64,000 bases of DNA from JAOUGY01 sp963825585 (GCA_963825585.1 CAWGTX010000006.1:930001-994000); one strand, 5' to 3'. Shown: positions 47,410 through 55,219, numbered from the stretch's first letter. Notes: a model not told the origin generated them from the sequence alone. Numbers and translations: made by a program.

Positions 47410-49173
47410 ATGTCCGCAGCCGTACCGAGCGACATCGACATCGCTCGCGCCGCCACCTTGCAGCCGATCAGTGCCATCGCCGAACGCATCGGGCTCGAGC
47501 CCGACGAGCTCATCCCCTACGGAACGACCAAGGCAAAGGTCAATCTCGACGCACTCAAGCGGATCGCCGGCCGCCCCCGCGGCAAGTATGTGGACGTCAC
47601 CGCCATCACGCCCACGCCCCTCGGCGAGGGCAAGACCACCACCACGATCGGCCTCACCCAGGGCCTCGGCCGGTTGGGCCATGAGGCGATCGCCTGCATC
47701 CGCCAGCCTTCGATGGGCCCCACCTTCGGGATCAAGGGCGGCGCCGCCGGCGGCGGCTACAGCCAGGTGGTGCCGATGGACGAGTTCAACCTCCACCTGA
47801 CCGGCGACATCCACGCCATCACCGCCGCCCACAACCTGGTGGCTGCCGCCATCGATGCCCGCTGGTACCACGAGAGTCGCATGTCCGACGAGGCACTCGA
47901 GAAGGTGGGACTGAGCCGCCTCGGCATCGACGTGTTCAACCTGCAGTGGAACCGGGTGATGGACATCAACGACCGGGCGCTCCGCAACGTGATCGTCGGC
48001 CTCGGCGGCTCGCTGGAAGGCCGCCCCCGCGAGACCGGGTTCGACATCACCGTGGCCTCCGAACTGATGGCGATCCTCGCCCTGGTCGACGGCGACAACT
48101 ACGCCAGCGCCCTCCGCAACCTCCGCGAACGCGTTTCCCGGGTGGTGATCGGCAACTCGAAGACGGGCACTCCGATCACTCTGGAGGACCTGGGTGTGGC
48201 CGGAGCCGTGACGGTTCTCATGAAGGACACTCTTCACCCCACGATCATGCAGACCATCGAGGGCCAGGCCGCCTTCGTCCACGCCGGTCCGTTCGCCAAC
48301 ATCGCCCACGGCAACTCCTCGATCCTGGCGGATCGCCTCGCCCTCCACCTCGGCGACTACGTGATCACCGAGTCCGGATTCGGTGCGGACATGGGCATGG
48401 AGAAGTTCATGGACATCAAGTGCCGCACCTCGGGTCTGCGGCCCGACTGTGTGGTGCTGGTCGCCACCGTGCGGGCGCTCAAGACCCACGGCGGAGGCCC
48501 CAAGGTGGTGCTCGGTCGGCCGCTCGACAAGGCGTACACCGAGGAGAACCTGGCACTGCTGCAGGCAGGCATGCCCAACCTGGCCGCCCACATCAAGAAC
48601 GCCAAGCGATTCGGCGTCCCGGTGGTGGTGGCCATCAACAGCTTCCCCACCGACACCTGGGCAGAGATCAACGCCATCCGTGAGGCAGCACTGGAAGCCG
48701 GCGCGTCGGACGCGGTGCTCGCCGAACACTGGGGCAAGGGCGGCGAGGGCGCCACCGACCTGGCTGCTGCCGTGGTGAAGGCGTGTGAGGAGCCGAACGA
48801 GTTCGCCTACCTGTATCCGCTGAACATGTCGATCAAGCAGAAGATCGAGATCATCGCCAAGGACATCTACGGCGCCGCCGACGTCGAGTACTCCCCCGCC
48901 GCCGAAGCCCAGATCGCCGGATTCGAGAAGGCAGGATTCGGCTACCTGCCGATCTGCATGGCCAAGACCCATCTGTCCATCAGCCACGACGCCAACCTCA
49001 AAGGCGCCCCCACCGGCTTCACGGTGCCGGTACGCGAAGTACGGGCGTCGGTCGGCGCCGGGTTCATCTACCCCCTGTTGGGTGAGATGCGCACCATGCC
49101 CGGCCTCGGGTCGACCCCGGCCTACATGAAGGTCGACATCGACGACGACGGCAACGTCGTCGGTCTCTTCTAG
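47410..49173 (+). CDS. fhs: Formate-tetrahydrofolate ligase
   Basis: 587 residues, slightly longer than the usual ~557. The ATP-binding P-loop TPTPLGEGKTTTTIGLTQGL (about 67-86) and RQPSMGPTFGIKGGAAGGGYSQVVPMDEFNLHLTGDIHAI are the two family signatures. The folate/formate region FANIAHGNSSILAD and the C-terminal MRTMPGLGSTPAYMKVDIDDDGNVVGLF are complete. It interconverts formate + THF + ATP with 10-formyl-THF. The formate dehydrogenase cluster begins 914 bp downstream on the same strand, so the two may work in series. The 225-bp leader holds no gene or recognised riboswitch. Confidence 0.96.
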   Translation: MSAAVPSDIDIARAATLQPISAIAERIGLEPDELIPYGTTKAKVNLDALKRIAGRPRGKYVDVTAITPTPLGEGKTTTTIGLTQGLGRLGHEAIACIRQPSMGPTFGIKGGAAGGGYSQVVPMDEFNLHLTGDIHAITAAHNLVAAAIDARWYHESRMSDEALEKVGLSRLGIDVFNLQWNRVMDINDRALRNVIVGLGGSLEGRPRETGFDITVASELMAILALVDGDNYASALRNLRERVSRVVIGNSKTGTPITLEDLGVAGAVTVLMKDTLHPTIMQTIEGQAAFVHAGPFANIAHGNSSILADRLALHLGDYVITESGFGADMGMEKFMDIKCRTSGLRPDCVVLVATVRALKTHGGGPKVVLGRPLDKAYTEENLALLQAGMPNLAAHIKNAKRFGVPVVVAINSFPTDTWAEINAIREAALEAGASDAVLAEHWGKGGEGATDLAAAVVKACEEPNEFAYLYPLNMSIKQKIEIIAKDIYGAADVEYSPAAEAQIAGFEKAGFGYLPICMAKTHLSISHDANLKGAPTGFTVPVREVRASVGAGFIYPLLGEMRTMPGLGSTPAYMKVDIDDDGNVVGLF

Positions 49174-49178
49174 ACGCC

Positions 49179-49298
49179 ATGCTGGCCGGCGTGACGGTGG
49201 ACGTGAGCGACCTGGACCGCTCGAGAGCGTTCTATGCGACCGTCTTCGGCGTGCACGCCCTCCGCCGTGGCCCGTCACCGGAACTGGTGGTCAATTGA
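49179..49298 (+). pseudogene. N-terminal fragment of a VOC (glyoxalase) gene
   Basis: 39 codons from ATG 49179 to TGA 49296. VTVDVSDLDRSRAFYATVFGVHALRRG is the typical first beta-alpha segment of a VOC domain. The rest of the ~120-residue domain is missing and the frame then overlaps the 3' end of the convergent coiled-coil gene. It is 5 bp after fhs. A deletion remnant is more likely than a functional peptide. Confidence 0.65.
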
Positions 49299-49695
49299 TG
49301 GCGAGCGCGGTCGTGAACACTGCGCCGATGGTGGCCATCGCCCCCACCTGCGACAGTATGAATGTCCGGGTCTGCGCTCTGAGCTCGCTGCCGAACGACT
49401 CGGACTGCGCCCGCAAGGCCTCGAACACCATGTCCAGTCGCATTTCGACCCGCTCCATCCGCACCTCGAGCGCATCCATCCGCGCCTCGAGCGCATCCAT
49501 CCGCACTCCGAGGGCTGCGACCCTCGTCTCGAGCCCGTCGATACGGGTGCCCAGTGCGTCGGTGTCCGACCGGGTGGCCAGGTCGATCCCCTCCGGGGCG
49601 GGGAGAGCGCGCATGAGCGTCTCGGCATGCCGTTCGCCGAGAACCTCGGCCAGCTTCTGGCGCAACGCCTGTCGCGGATCAGCCATCGTTGTCAT
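49291..49695 (-). CDS. Small coiled-coil protein with C-terminal membrane helix
   Basis: 134 residues from ATG 49695 with GGAGGT 7 nt upstream. DPRQALRQKLAEVLGERHAETLMRALP is followed by a perfect heptad coiled coil (RIDGLETRVAALGVRMDALEARMDALEVRMERVEMRLDMVFEAL). The C-terminal hydrophobic segment FILSQVGAMATIGAVFTTALAIN is a likely membrane anchor. This matches the DUF1640/CCDC90-like shape found in bacteria next to various genes. Function unknown; it may tether something to the membrane. Confidence 0.75.
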   Translation of the reverse strand: MTTMADPRQALRQKLAEVLGERHAETLMRALPAPEGIDLATRSDTDALGTRIDGLETRVAALGVRMDALEARMDALEVRMERVEMRLDMVFEALRAQSESFGSELRAQTRTFILSQVGAMATIGAVFTTALAIN

Positions 49696-49758
49696 GGATC
49701 GTACCTCCGGCCCTCCCGAAGCGAACGTACGAAACGGATGTGACAGAATCGGAGCAGC

Positions 49759-49786
49759 GAGGAGCGCGGGGCGAGGAGCGAGGAGC
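49759..49786. repeat. Heptamer repeat, GAGGAGC
   Basis: Four consecutive heptamers, three of them GAGGAGC and one GCGGGGC. It is the same unit as the GCTCCTC array at 27893, in the other orientation. Confidence 0.85.
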
Positions 49787-50070
49787 CGGAAGTCTGGACC
49801 GGCAGCCGAGGCGGACCAGCAGATACGCCGCCAGGCGGATCTGCAACCCGGCGCTTGCGCCGGGCGGCGTCTGTTCGGCGGGCGTCGACGAGGTGAACCC
49901 GTCACCGTGCGGGCCGAAGTCGGCGCATAAGAAGTGAAGAGTTCGACGACAATGAAGACACGAGGGCGGCAGCCCGGGCGGACCAGCGTCTGTTCCGCCC
50001 GGCGTCAACCCACATCGGCAACATGATCCGGCAAGACGACGGCGCGGGGCGGAAGTCCGCCCGCAATAGA

Positions 50071-50082
50071 AAGGAGGTGATC
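50071..50082 (+). promoter_or_regulatory. Full-length Shine-Dalgarno sequence of the fdh catalytic gene
   Basis: AAGGAGGTGATC is a 12-nt match to the complement of the common bacterial 16S rRNA 3' end. GGAGG is 9 nt from ATG 50087. It fixes the start of the gene and predicts strong initiation. Confidence 0.85.
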
Positions 50083-50086
50083 AGAG

Positions 50087-51985
50087 ATGTCACGACGTCC
50101 ACGTTTGGCGACACCATTGGTGCGTGAGGATGGGGTGCTTCGCCCGGCGAGCTGGGAGGAGGCGATCCGGCGCGCAGCCGACGGCTTCCAGGCCGTGCGG
50201 AGCGAGCACGGTCCGATGGCGTTGGGGATGTTCAGTTGTTCGAAGGCGACCAACGAGACCAACTACCTGGCGCAGAAGTTCGCACGGACCGCATTGGGCA
50301 CGAACAACATCGATTCCTGTAACCGCACTTGACACGCTCCCAGCGTCACCGGTCTGGTGGCGGTTCTCGGAGTTGGTGGCGGTACGAGTTCCTATGAGGA
50401 GATCGAGAACACCGATCTGATCATCCTCTGGGGTTCGAACGCGCGCAATGCCCATCCGATCTTTTTTCACCATCTCCTGAAGGGGGTGCACAACGGCGCA
50501 CGTTTGTACACCGTCGATCCCCGCCGGAGCGAGTCGGCGCAGTGGGCCGACGTGTGGCTCGGCATCGACGTGGGTTCTGACATCGCCCTGGCCAACGCCA
50601 TGGCGAAGGTGATCATCGATGAGGGTCTGGCGCACATGCCGTTCATCGAGAAGGCCACCACCGGTTTCGACGAGTACCGGGCGAACCTCGAGTCGTTCAC
50701 GCTGGATCGGGCGGCCGGGATCACGGGGATCCCTGCCGAGGTGATCCGGGAGATGGCGATTGCATATGCGACGGCCGAGACGGCGCAGATCTGTTGGACG
50801 TTGGGGATCACCGAGCATCACAACGCCACCGACAACGTGCTGGCGCTGATCAGCCTGGCGTTGTTGACGGGGCACGTGGGCCGGTACGGGTCGGGGCTGG
50901 TCCCGATCCGTGGTCAGAACAACGTTCAGGGCGGCGGCGACATGGGTGCGCTGCCGAACAAGCTCCCTGGTTTCCGGGATGTGGAGAGCGATGCCGACCG
51001 GGCCGATTTCGAGGCGGTGTGGGGCCGTCCGATTCCTCCCAAGCGTGGCTGGCATCTGACGCAGATGTTCGAGGCCATGGAGGCGGGCAAGCTGCGGGCG
51101 CTGTATGTGCTGGGCGAGAACCCGGCACAGTCGGAGGCGGATTCGCATCACACGAAGCGACGGCTGGAGGCACTGGATTTCATGGTGGTGCAGGACATCT
51201 TCCTGACGAAGACGGCCGAGATGGCCGACGTGGTGTTCCCGGCTGCCGCCGATTGGTGCGAGGGCGAGGGAACGGTCACGTCGTCGGAGCGTCGGGTGCA
51301 GCGGGTTCGTGCTGCGCTGACTCCGCCGGGTGAGGCCAGAACCGACATCGAGATCCTGTCGATGATGGCCGAAGCGCTCGATGCCGGGTGGGGCCGCCCG
51401 TCCGCCGAGGAGGTGTGGGACGAGCTGCGGAGCCTGTCTCCACCGCATCGGGGCATGAGTTATGCCCGGTTGGAGGAGTTGGGCGGCATCCAGTGGCCGT
51501 GTCCCGACGAGTCGCATCCGGGCAGCCAGTTCCTCCACGCCCGCCTGTGGGAGGATCACGTGGTGAATCCGGCGCCGTTCTTCCCCGTCGAGTGGGCTCC
51601 CCCGGTCGACCAGCTGAGCGACGAGTTCCCGCTTCGGATGACGACGGGGCGGCATCTCGACGGCTACAACACCGGTGTTCAGTCGGGTGGTTTCGATTCG
51701 CCGATCCGGATCGGTTGCACCATCGACGTGTCTCCCGAGGACGCGGAACGTCTGGATCTGACTCCGGGTGAGATCGTGTCGGTGTGGTCGCGCCGGGGCG
51801 ACATCGAAGCTCCGGTTCGGATCGATCCGGGTCTGCGGCCCGGGCTGACGTTCATGGCGTTGCACTATCCCGACGACATCGACATCAACGAACTGACCAT
51901 CGAGGCCTGGGATCCGAAGTCGGGAACCGCCGAGTTCAAGGCGACGGCCATCCGGATCGAGAAGCTGTCGGTGCCGGTGCGATGA
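50087..51985 (+). CDS. Formate dehydrogenase catalytic subunit, selenocysteine-containing, without N-terminal Fe-S domains
   Basis: 632 codons, read through an in-frame TGA at 50330-50332 (codon 82). The context is NNIDSCNRT-U-HAPSVTGLVAVLG. This is the Sec/Cys position of formate dehydrogenases with the following catalytic His retained (as Sec-His in E. coli FdhH). Downstream are the molybdopterin-domain blocks LIILWGSNARNAHPIFFHHLLKG, GLVPIRGQNNVQGGGDMGALPNKLPGF and the dinucleotide-binding C-terminus (FPLRMTTGRHLDGYNTG). The normal N-terminal CxxCxxxC [4Fe-4S] domain is absent. The protein starts at ATPLVREDGVLRPASWEEA, just after the domain boundary. The missing part is on the gene at 53801. 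Confidence 0.92.
50333..50362 (+). promoter_or_regulatory. Putative bacterial SECIS element
   Basis: Directly 3' of the UGA codon. A 7-bp stem CGUCACC (50344-50350) pairs with GGUGGCG (50356-50362), with one G-U pair, around a 5-nt GGUCU loop. Exactly 18 nt separate UGA from GGUCU, the same spacing and the same loop as the E. coli fdhF SECIS that binds SelB. This supports recoding of the TGA as selenocysteine. Confidence 0.82.
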
Positions 51986-52015
51986 TCACCAGCACCACGG
52001 CCACCAACCCGCGCT

Positions 52016-52058
52016 CTGGGGACGAAATCGACCGTCTGACGGTCGTTTCTGTCCCCAG
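52016..52058. repeat. Palindromic element, copy 1 (CTGGGGACGAAATCGACCG type)
   Basis: Two 21-bp arms, CTGGGGAC-GAAAT-CGACCGTC and its near complement, separated by 1 bp with 18 of 21 positions pairing. It occupies most of the 88-bp gap between the formate dehydrogenase catalytic gene and the NuoEF-type gene, ending just before the latter's GGAGGAG. A second copy lies after the cluster at 54790. As RNA it is a hairpin that could modulate downstream expression or protect mRNA ends. Confidence 0.9.
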
Positions 52059-52073
52059 TTGGGAGGAGAGGGC

Positions 52074-53804
52074 GTGGATCTGAAGCTGATCGGTGCCGAG
52101 GCGACGCCCGAGGAGGTTGCGGCCATCGCCGCTGCCGTCCCGGCGGCCGAAACCGTGGACCTGGCTGGTCGGGTGGTCCGTACCGAATGGACGTCGCTGC
52201 GACACCACCTGCTGCCGGCGCTCGATGCCGTCCAGTCCAGCATCGGATACGTCAGCACGGGGGCGGTCGACGAGATCGCTCGCCGTTTGCACGTGCCGCC
52301 GGCCGAGGTGTTCTCGGTGGCGTCGTTCTACGCCCTGATCGCCTTGGAGGAGTCCCCGCCGACGGTGGCTCACATCTGCGACGACACCGCCTGCCGCCTG
52401 GCCGGCGGAGCCTCGTTGCTGGCGTCGCTCGACGGCCGTGACGACGTCCACCCCACCCCCTGCATCGGTCAGTGCGACCGGGGCCCTGCCGCCTTCATCC
52501 AGCGGGCGGGCGAAGACGACCTGGTGGTCACGGCGGCGACCCGGGACGATCTGCTGGCGGTACTCGCCGGGGCCGAGAGCGAGCCGCCGCTCCCCTACAT
52601 CGTCGGCGACCGGCTCCTTCAGCACGTCAACACGACCGACCCCGAGGATCTGGACTCCTACTGCTCCCGTGACGGGTACACGGCTCTGGCGCATGCCGTG
52701 GAGCTCGGTCCCGACGGTGTGATCGCCGAGATGAAAGCCTCGAATCTGCGGGGCCGCGGCGGCGCCGCCTTCCCCACCGGTGTGAAGTGGGAGGCGGTGC
52801 GAAACCAGCCGGCCCAGCCGAAGTACGTGGCCTGCAACGCCGACGAGTCCGAGCCCGGAACGTTCAAGGACCGGGTGATCATGGAGGGCGACCCGTTCGC
52901 CCTCATCGAGGCGATGACCATCGCCGCCTTCACCGTCGGGGCCGAGCATGGGTTCATCTACATCCGGGGCGAGTACCCGGTGGCGACCCGCCGGCTTCGC
53001 AACGCCATCGCCCAGGCCGAGGCCGCCGGTCTGCTGGGCGACGACGTGATGGGCACCGGCTTGGCGTTCCATCTGGAGGTACGGCGGGGTCAGGGCGCAT
53101 ACATCTGCGGCGAGGAAACGGCGCTGTTCAACTCGATCGAGGGCTTTCGCGGTGAGCCGCGCCAGAAGCCGCCGTTCCCGGTGGAGTCCGGCCTGTTCGG
53201 AAAGCCCACGCTGCTGAACTCGGTGGAGACCTTCGCCAACGTCGCCTGGATCCTCAGCAACGGTGGCGCCGCCTTCGCCGCCATGGGCACGCCGGAGTCC
53301 ACCGGTACCCGCCTCATGTGCCTGTCGGGCGACGTCGCCCGTCCCGGCGTCTACGAGGAGCCGTTCGGCACCACCCTGCGTTCGGTGTTGGGGCAGGCGG
53401 GCGGAGTGGTGGGCGAGCTGCGGGCGATCCTGCTGGGCGGCGCCGCCGGTACCTTCGTTGGGCCGGACATGCTCGACGTGCCACTGTCGTTCGAGTCGGC
53501 TCGCGCCAACGGCTTCTCGCTCGGTTCGGGGGTGGTGATGCCGTTCAACACCACCCGCGACATGGGCGACATCGTGGCCCGGATCGCCCGGTTCTTCCGT
53601 GACGAGAGCTGCGGGCAATGTGTCCCCTGCCGGGTGGGCACCGTGCGGATCGAGGAGGCGGTGGGTCGGGCCCGGGCCGGGAAGGGTGTCGACATCCCGC
53701 TGATCGTGGAGATGGACCGGGCCATGAAGGACTCGTCGATCTGCGGGTTGGGCCACACGGCCTCGTCGGCGGTGCTGAGCGCCATGAGGATGGGGTTGGT
53801 ATGA
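52074..53804 (+). CDS. Formate dehydrogenase diaphorase subunit: fused NuoE (FdsG) and NuoF (FdsB)
   Basis: 576 residues from GTG 52074 (GGAGGAG 5 nt upstream). Residues ~20-165 are a NuoE thioredoxin-like domain with [2Fe-2S] ligands in HICDDTACRLAGG and PCIGQCDRGP. Residues ~190-560 are a NuoF domain with NADH/FMN motif GRGGAAFPTGVKWEAVRNQPAQPKYVACNADESEPGTFKDR. The [4Fe-4S] cysteines are in SCGQCVPCRVGTVRIEEA with the final Cys in ICGLGHTASS. It passes electrons from formate to NAD+. It overlaps the next gene by ATGA. In Rhodobacter or Cupriavidus FDH these are separate genes. Confidence 0.94.
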   Translation: MDLKLIGAEATPEEVAAIAAAVPAAETVDLAGRVVRTEWTSLRHHLLPALDAVQSSIGYVSTGAVDEIARRLHVPPAEVFSVASFYALIALEESPPTVAHICDDTACRLAGGASLLASLDGRDDVHPTPCIGQCDRGPAAFIQRAGEDDLVVTAATRDDLLAVLAGAESEPPLPYIVGDRLLQHVNTTDPEDLDSYCSRDGYTALAHAVELGPDGVIAEMKASNLRGRGGAAFPTGVKWEAVRNQPAQPKYVACNADESEPGTFKDRVIMEGDPFALIEAMTIAAFTVGAEHGFIYIRGEYPVATRRLRNAIAQAEAAGLLGDDVMGTGLAFHLEVRRGQGAYICGEETALFNSIEGFRGEPRQKPPFPVESGLFGKPTLLNSVETFANVAWILSNGGAAFAAMGTPESTGTRLMCLSGDVARPGVYEEPFGTTLRSVLGQAGGVVGELRAILLGGAAGTFVGPDMLDVPLSFESARANGFSLGSGVVMPFNTTRDMGDIVARIARFFRDESCGQCVPCRVGTVRIEEAVGRARAGKGVDIPLIVEMDRAMKDSSICGLGHTASSAVLSAMRMGLV

Positions 53805-54757
53805 CCGACATGGTCACCATCACCGTCGATGGCTCGCCGGTGTCGGTCCGCGCCGGTGCCACCCTGCTGGAGGCGTGTCGTTCGATCGGAAGCGACCAGC
53901 CGACGCTGTGCTACCTCGAGACCCTGACCCCGGTGAACGTGTGCCGGGTGTGTGTGGTCGAGGTGGAGGGCAGCCGCACCCTGGTGCCTTCCTGCTCCCG
54001 GCCCGCCGAGGAGGGAATGGTGGTGCAGACCGACTCGGAACGGGTGAGACTGAGCCGCAAGGTGGTCTTCGAGTTCCTGGCGTCGTCGGTGGACATGTCG
54101 CTGGTGAACGCCGAGACCAAGGGTTGGATGTCGGAGTACGGATGTGATCCCGACCGTTTCGGACCGCCCGCTCCCCCGGTCACCGACCGCGACCGCCGCC
54201 GGAGTGGACACCACCACCCCGCCGACGGCATGGTCGTCGAGACGGTCCACCAGCCGGTCAAGGTGGACAACCAGCTCTATGTCCGCGACTACAGCCGCTG
54301 CATCCTCTGTTACAAGTGCGTGGAGGCGTGCGGCGAGGACGCCCAGAACACCTTTGCCATCGCCGTGGCGGGGCGCGGGTTCGATGCCCGCATCTCGACC
54401 GAGTTCGACACCGGTCTCACCGACTCGGCCTGCGTGTTCTGCGGCAACTGCGTGGGAGTCTGTCCCACCGGGGCGCTCATGTTCCGTTCCGAGCATGAAC
54501 TCCGGAACGCCGAGATGTGGCATCCGGAGGACCAGACCGTCACCCGCACCGTCTGCTCGTACTGCGGTGTGGGGTGCAACCTGGAGTTGCACGTCCAGGA
54601 CAACCGGATCGTGAAGGTGACCTCCCCGCAGGACCATTCGGTCACCGAGGGCCACCTGTGTATCAAGGGCCGCTTCGGATACGAGTACGTCCAAGAACTG
54701 GGCGATCTCGCCATGACCCCAATCGACGAGGTACTGGCGCGGGCGCGCCAGTCTTGA
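53801..54757 (+). CDS. Formate dehydrogenase iron-sulfur subunit: NuoG-like N-terminus plus molybdopterin-family 4Fe-4S domain
   Basis: 318 residues, equal to the N-terminal part of FdsA/FdhA. A [2Fe-2S] ferredoxin-like domain comes first (LCYLETLTPVNVCRVCVVEVEG ... PSC, residues ~30-70). Then two [4Fe-4S] sets, SRCILCYKCVEACGE and SACVFCGNCVGVCPTGAL, and finally the molybdopterin-oxidoreductase Fe4S4 domain (RTVCSYCGVGCNLELHVQDNRIVKV ... GHLCIKGRFGYEYV, ~245-300). The protein ends soon after, at MTPIDEVLARARQS, where other FDHs continue into the catalytic part. The His-Cys3 cluster of the NuoG family is not obvious. The catalytic half is the separate gene at 50087. Confidence 0.92.
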   Translation: MTDMVTITVDGSPVSVRAGATLLEACRSIGSDQPTLCYLETLTPVNVCRVCVVEVEGSRTLVPSCSRPAEEGMVVQTDSERVRLSRKVVFEFLASSVDMSLVNAETKGWMSEYGCDPDRFGPPAPPVTDRDRRRSGHHHPADGMVVETVHQPVKVDNQLYVRDYSRCILCYKCVEACGEDAQNTFAIAVAGRGFDARISTEFDTGLTDSACVFCGNCVGVCPTGALMFRSEHELRNAEMWHPEDQTVTRTVCSYCGVGCNLELHVQDNRIVKVTSPQDHSVTEGHLCIKGRFGYEYVQELGDLAMTPIDEVLARARQS

Positions 54758-54789
54758 TCGCCTCCCGCAGGCCGCCATGCCAGAACCAC

Positions 54790-54836
54790 AACTGGGGACG
54801 GAATCGACACCTGATGGGTCGACTTCGTCCCCAGTT
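54790..54836. repeat. Palindromic element, copy 2
   Basis: 19-bp arms (AACTGGGGACGGAATCGAC and near complement, 17/19) around ACCTGATGG, 33 bp after the last formate dehydrogenase gene. Shares CTGGGGACGRAATCGAC with copy 1 at 52016. Possibly a terminator for the cluster. The rest of the ~280-bp gap to 55037 holds no other gene I can support. Confidence 0.88.
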
Positions 54837-55036
54837 CGGGTTTGGAGGTCTCCTCGGAGGTTCAGACGGCGAGCGGGAGACGCTCTGTGGATGCGCGATG
54901 AACGCTCGTTCTGGAGTCTCCCTGCGCACTGGCCTCGCGGCCGCAGGCACACAGGAACGAGGTGATGTCACCATCGTGGCGACGTTCGACGCCTCTCACC
55001 TGATAATCGGCGATCAGGACTTCGTGACTGTACGTA

Positions 55037-55219
55037 TCACACCAGACTCGGAACACGCTCCACCACCTCTTCCGGCGCCGGGGAAGCCTCGTTGGCCGCG
55101 GCACGGCGGGCACGGCGCTGCCTCACGGCATCGGCGACGTCGCGAGCGCGATCCGCCAAGCGATGGGCTTCTTCGATCTGGGTCACTGCCAGGTAGTACA
55201 ACATCTGCGGGTGCGACAC
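55037..55219 (-). CDS. Small conserved-looking helical protein, unknown
   Basis: 60 residues from GTG 55219 with AAGGA 6 nt upstream (antisense of TCCTT). SHPQMLYYLAVTQIEEAHRLADRARDVADAVRQRRARRAAANEASPAPEEVVERVPSLV is one charged helix and a flexible tail. I have seen similar short 'LYYLA...' proteins in actinobacteria but assign no function. It is divergent from the CGNR regulator, sharing an AT-richer 123-bp spacer with repeated GGTAT motifs that could be operators. Confidence 0.55.
   Translation of the reverse strand: MSHPQMLYYLAVTQIEEAHRLADRARDVADAVRQRRARRAAANEASPAPEEVVERVPSLV

Larger units (their letters stand above)
49696..50086 (+). promoter_or_regulatory. Leader of the formate dehydrogenase cluster, with repeated GC hairpins
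   Basis: 391 bp without a gene. It contains GAGGAGC heptamers (49759-49786) and a CCCGGCGC-TT-GCGCCGGG hairpin (49847-49864). Two further hairpins share identical 7-bp arms GGGCGGA/TCCGCCC (49976-50000 and 50047-50062), the last ending 8 nt before a Shine-Dalgarno sequence that is the full complement of the usual 16S 3' end. The repeated arms suggest post-transcriptional control. I looked for tRNA-Sec and for a molybdenum-cofactor riboswitch here and recognised neither. Confidence 0.55.

Noticed and set aside
47404..49278. 624-codon frame antisense to fhs
   Set aside because: Shadow of the Fhs gene. No ribosome-binding site and His/Gln/Val-rich nonsense composition.
49790..50070. tRNA-Sec (selC) or Moco riboswitch before the fdh gene
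   Set aside because: There are strong hairpins, but no 90-100-nt cloverleaf with a T-loop GGTTCRANNCC and no arrangement I can match to the Moco RNA consensus.
50330..50332. Premature stop making the fdh catalytic gene a pseudogene
   Set aside because: Reading frame, active-site context on both sides, and a SECIS-like hairpin with fdhF loop and spacing all support selenocysteine. Both flanking parts show no further decay.
52016..52058. Rho-independent terminator ending the fdh catalytic transcript
   Set aside because: There is no T tract, and the next gene's ribosome-binding site follows at once. The subunits must be co-expressed, so full termination is unlikely.
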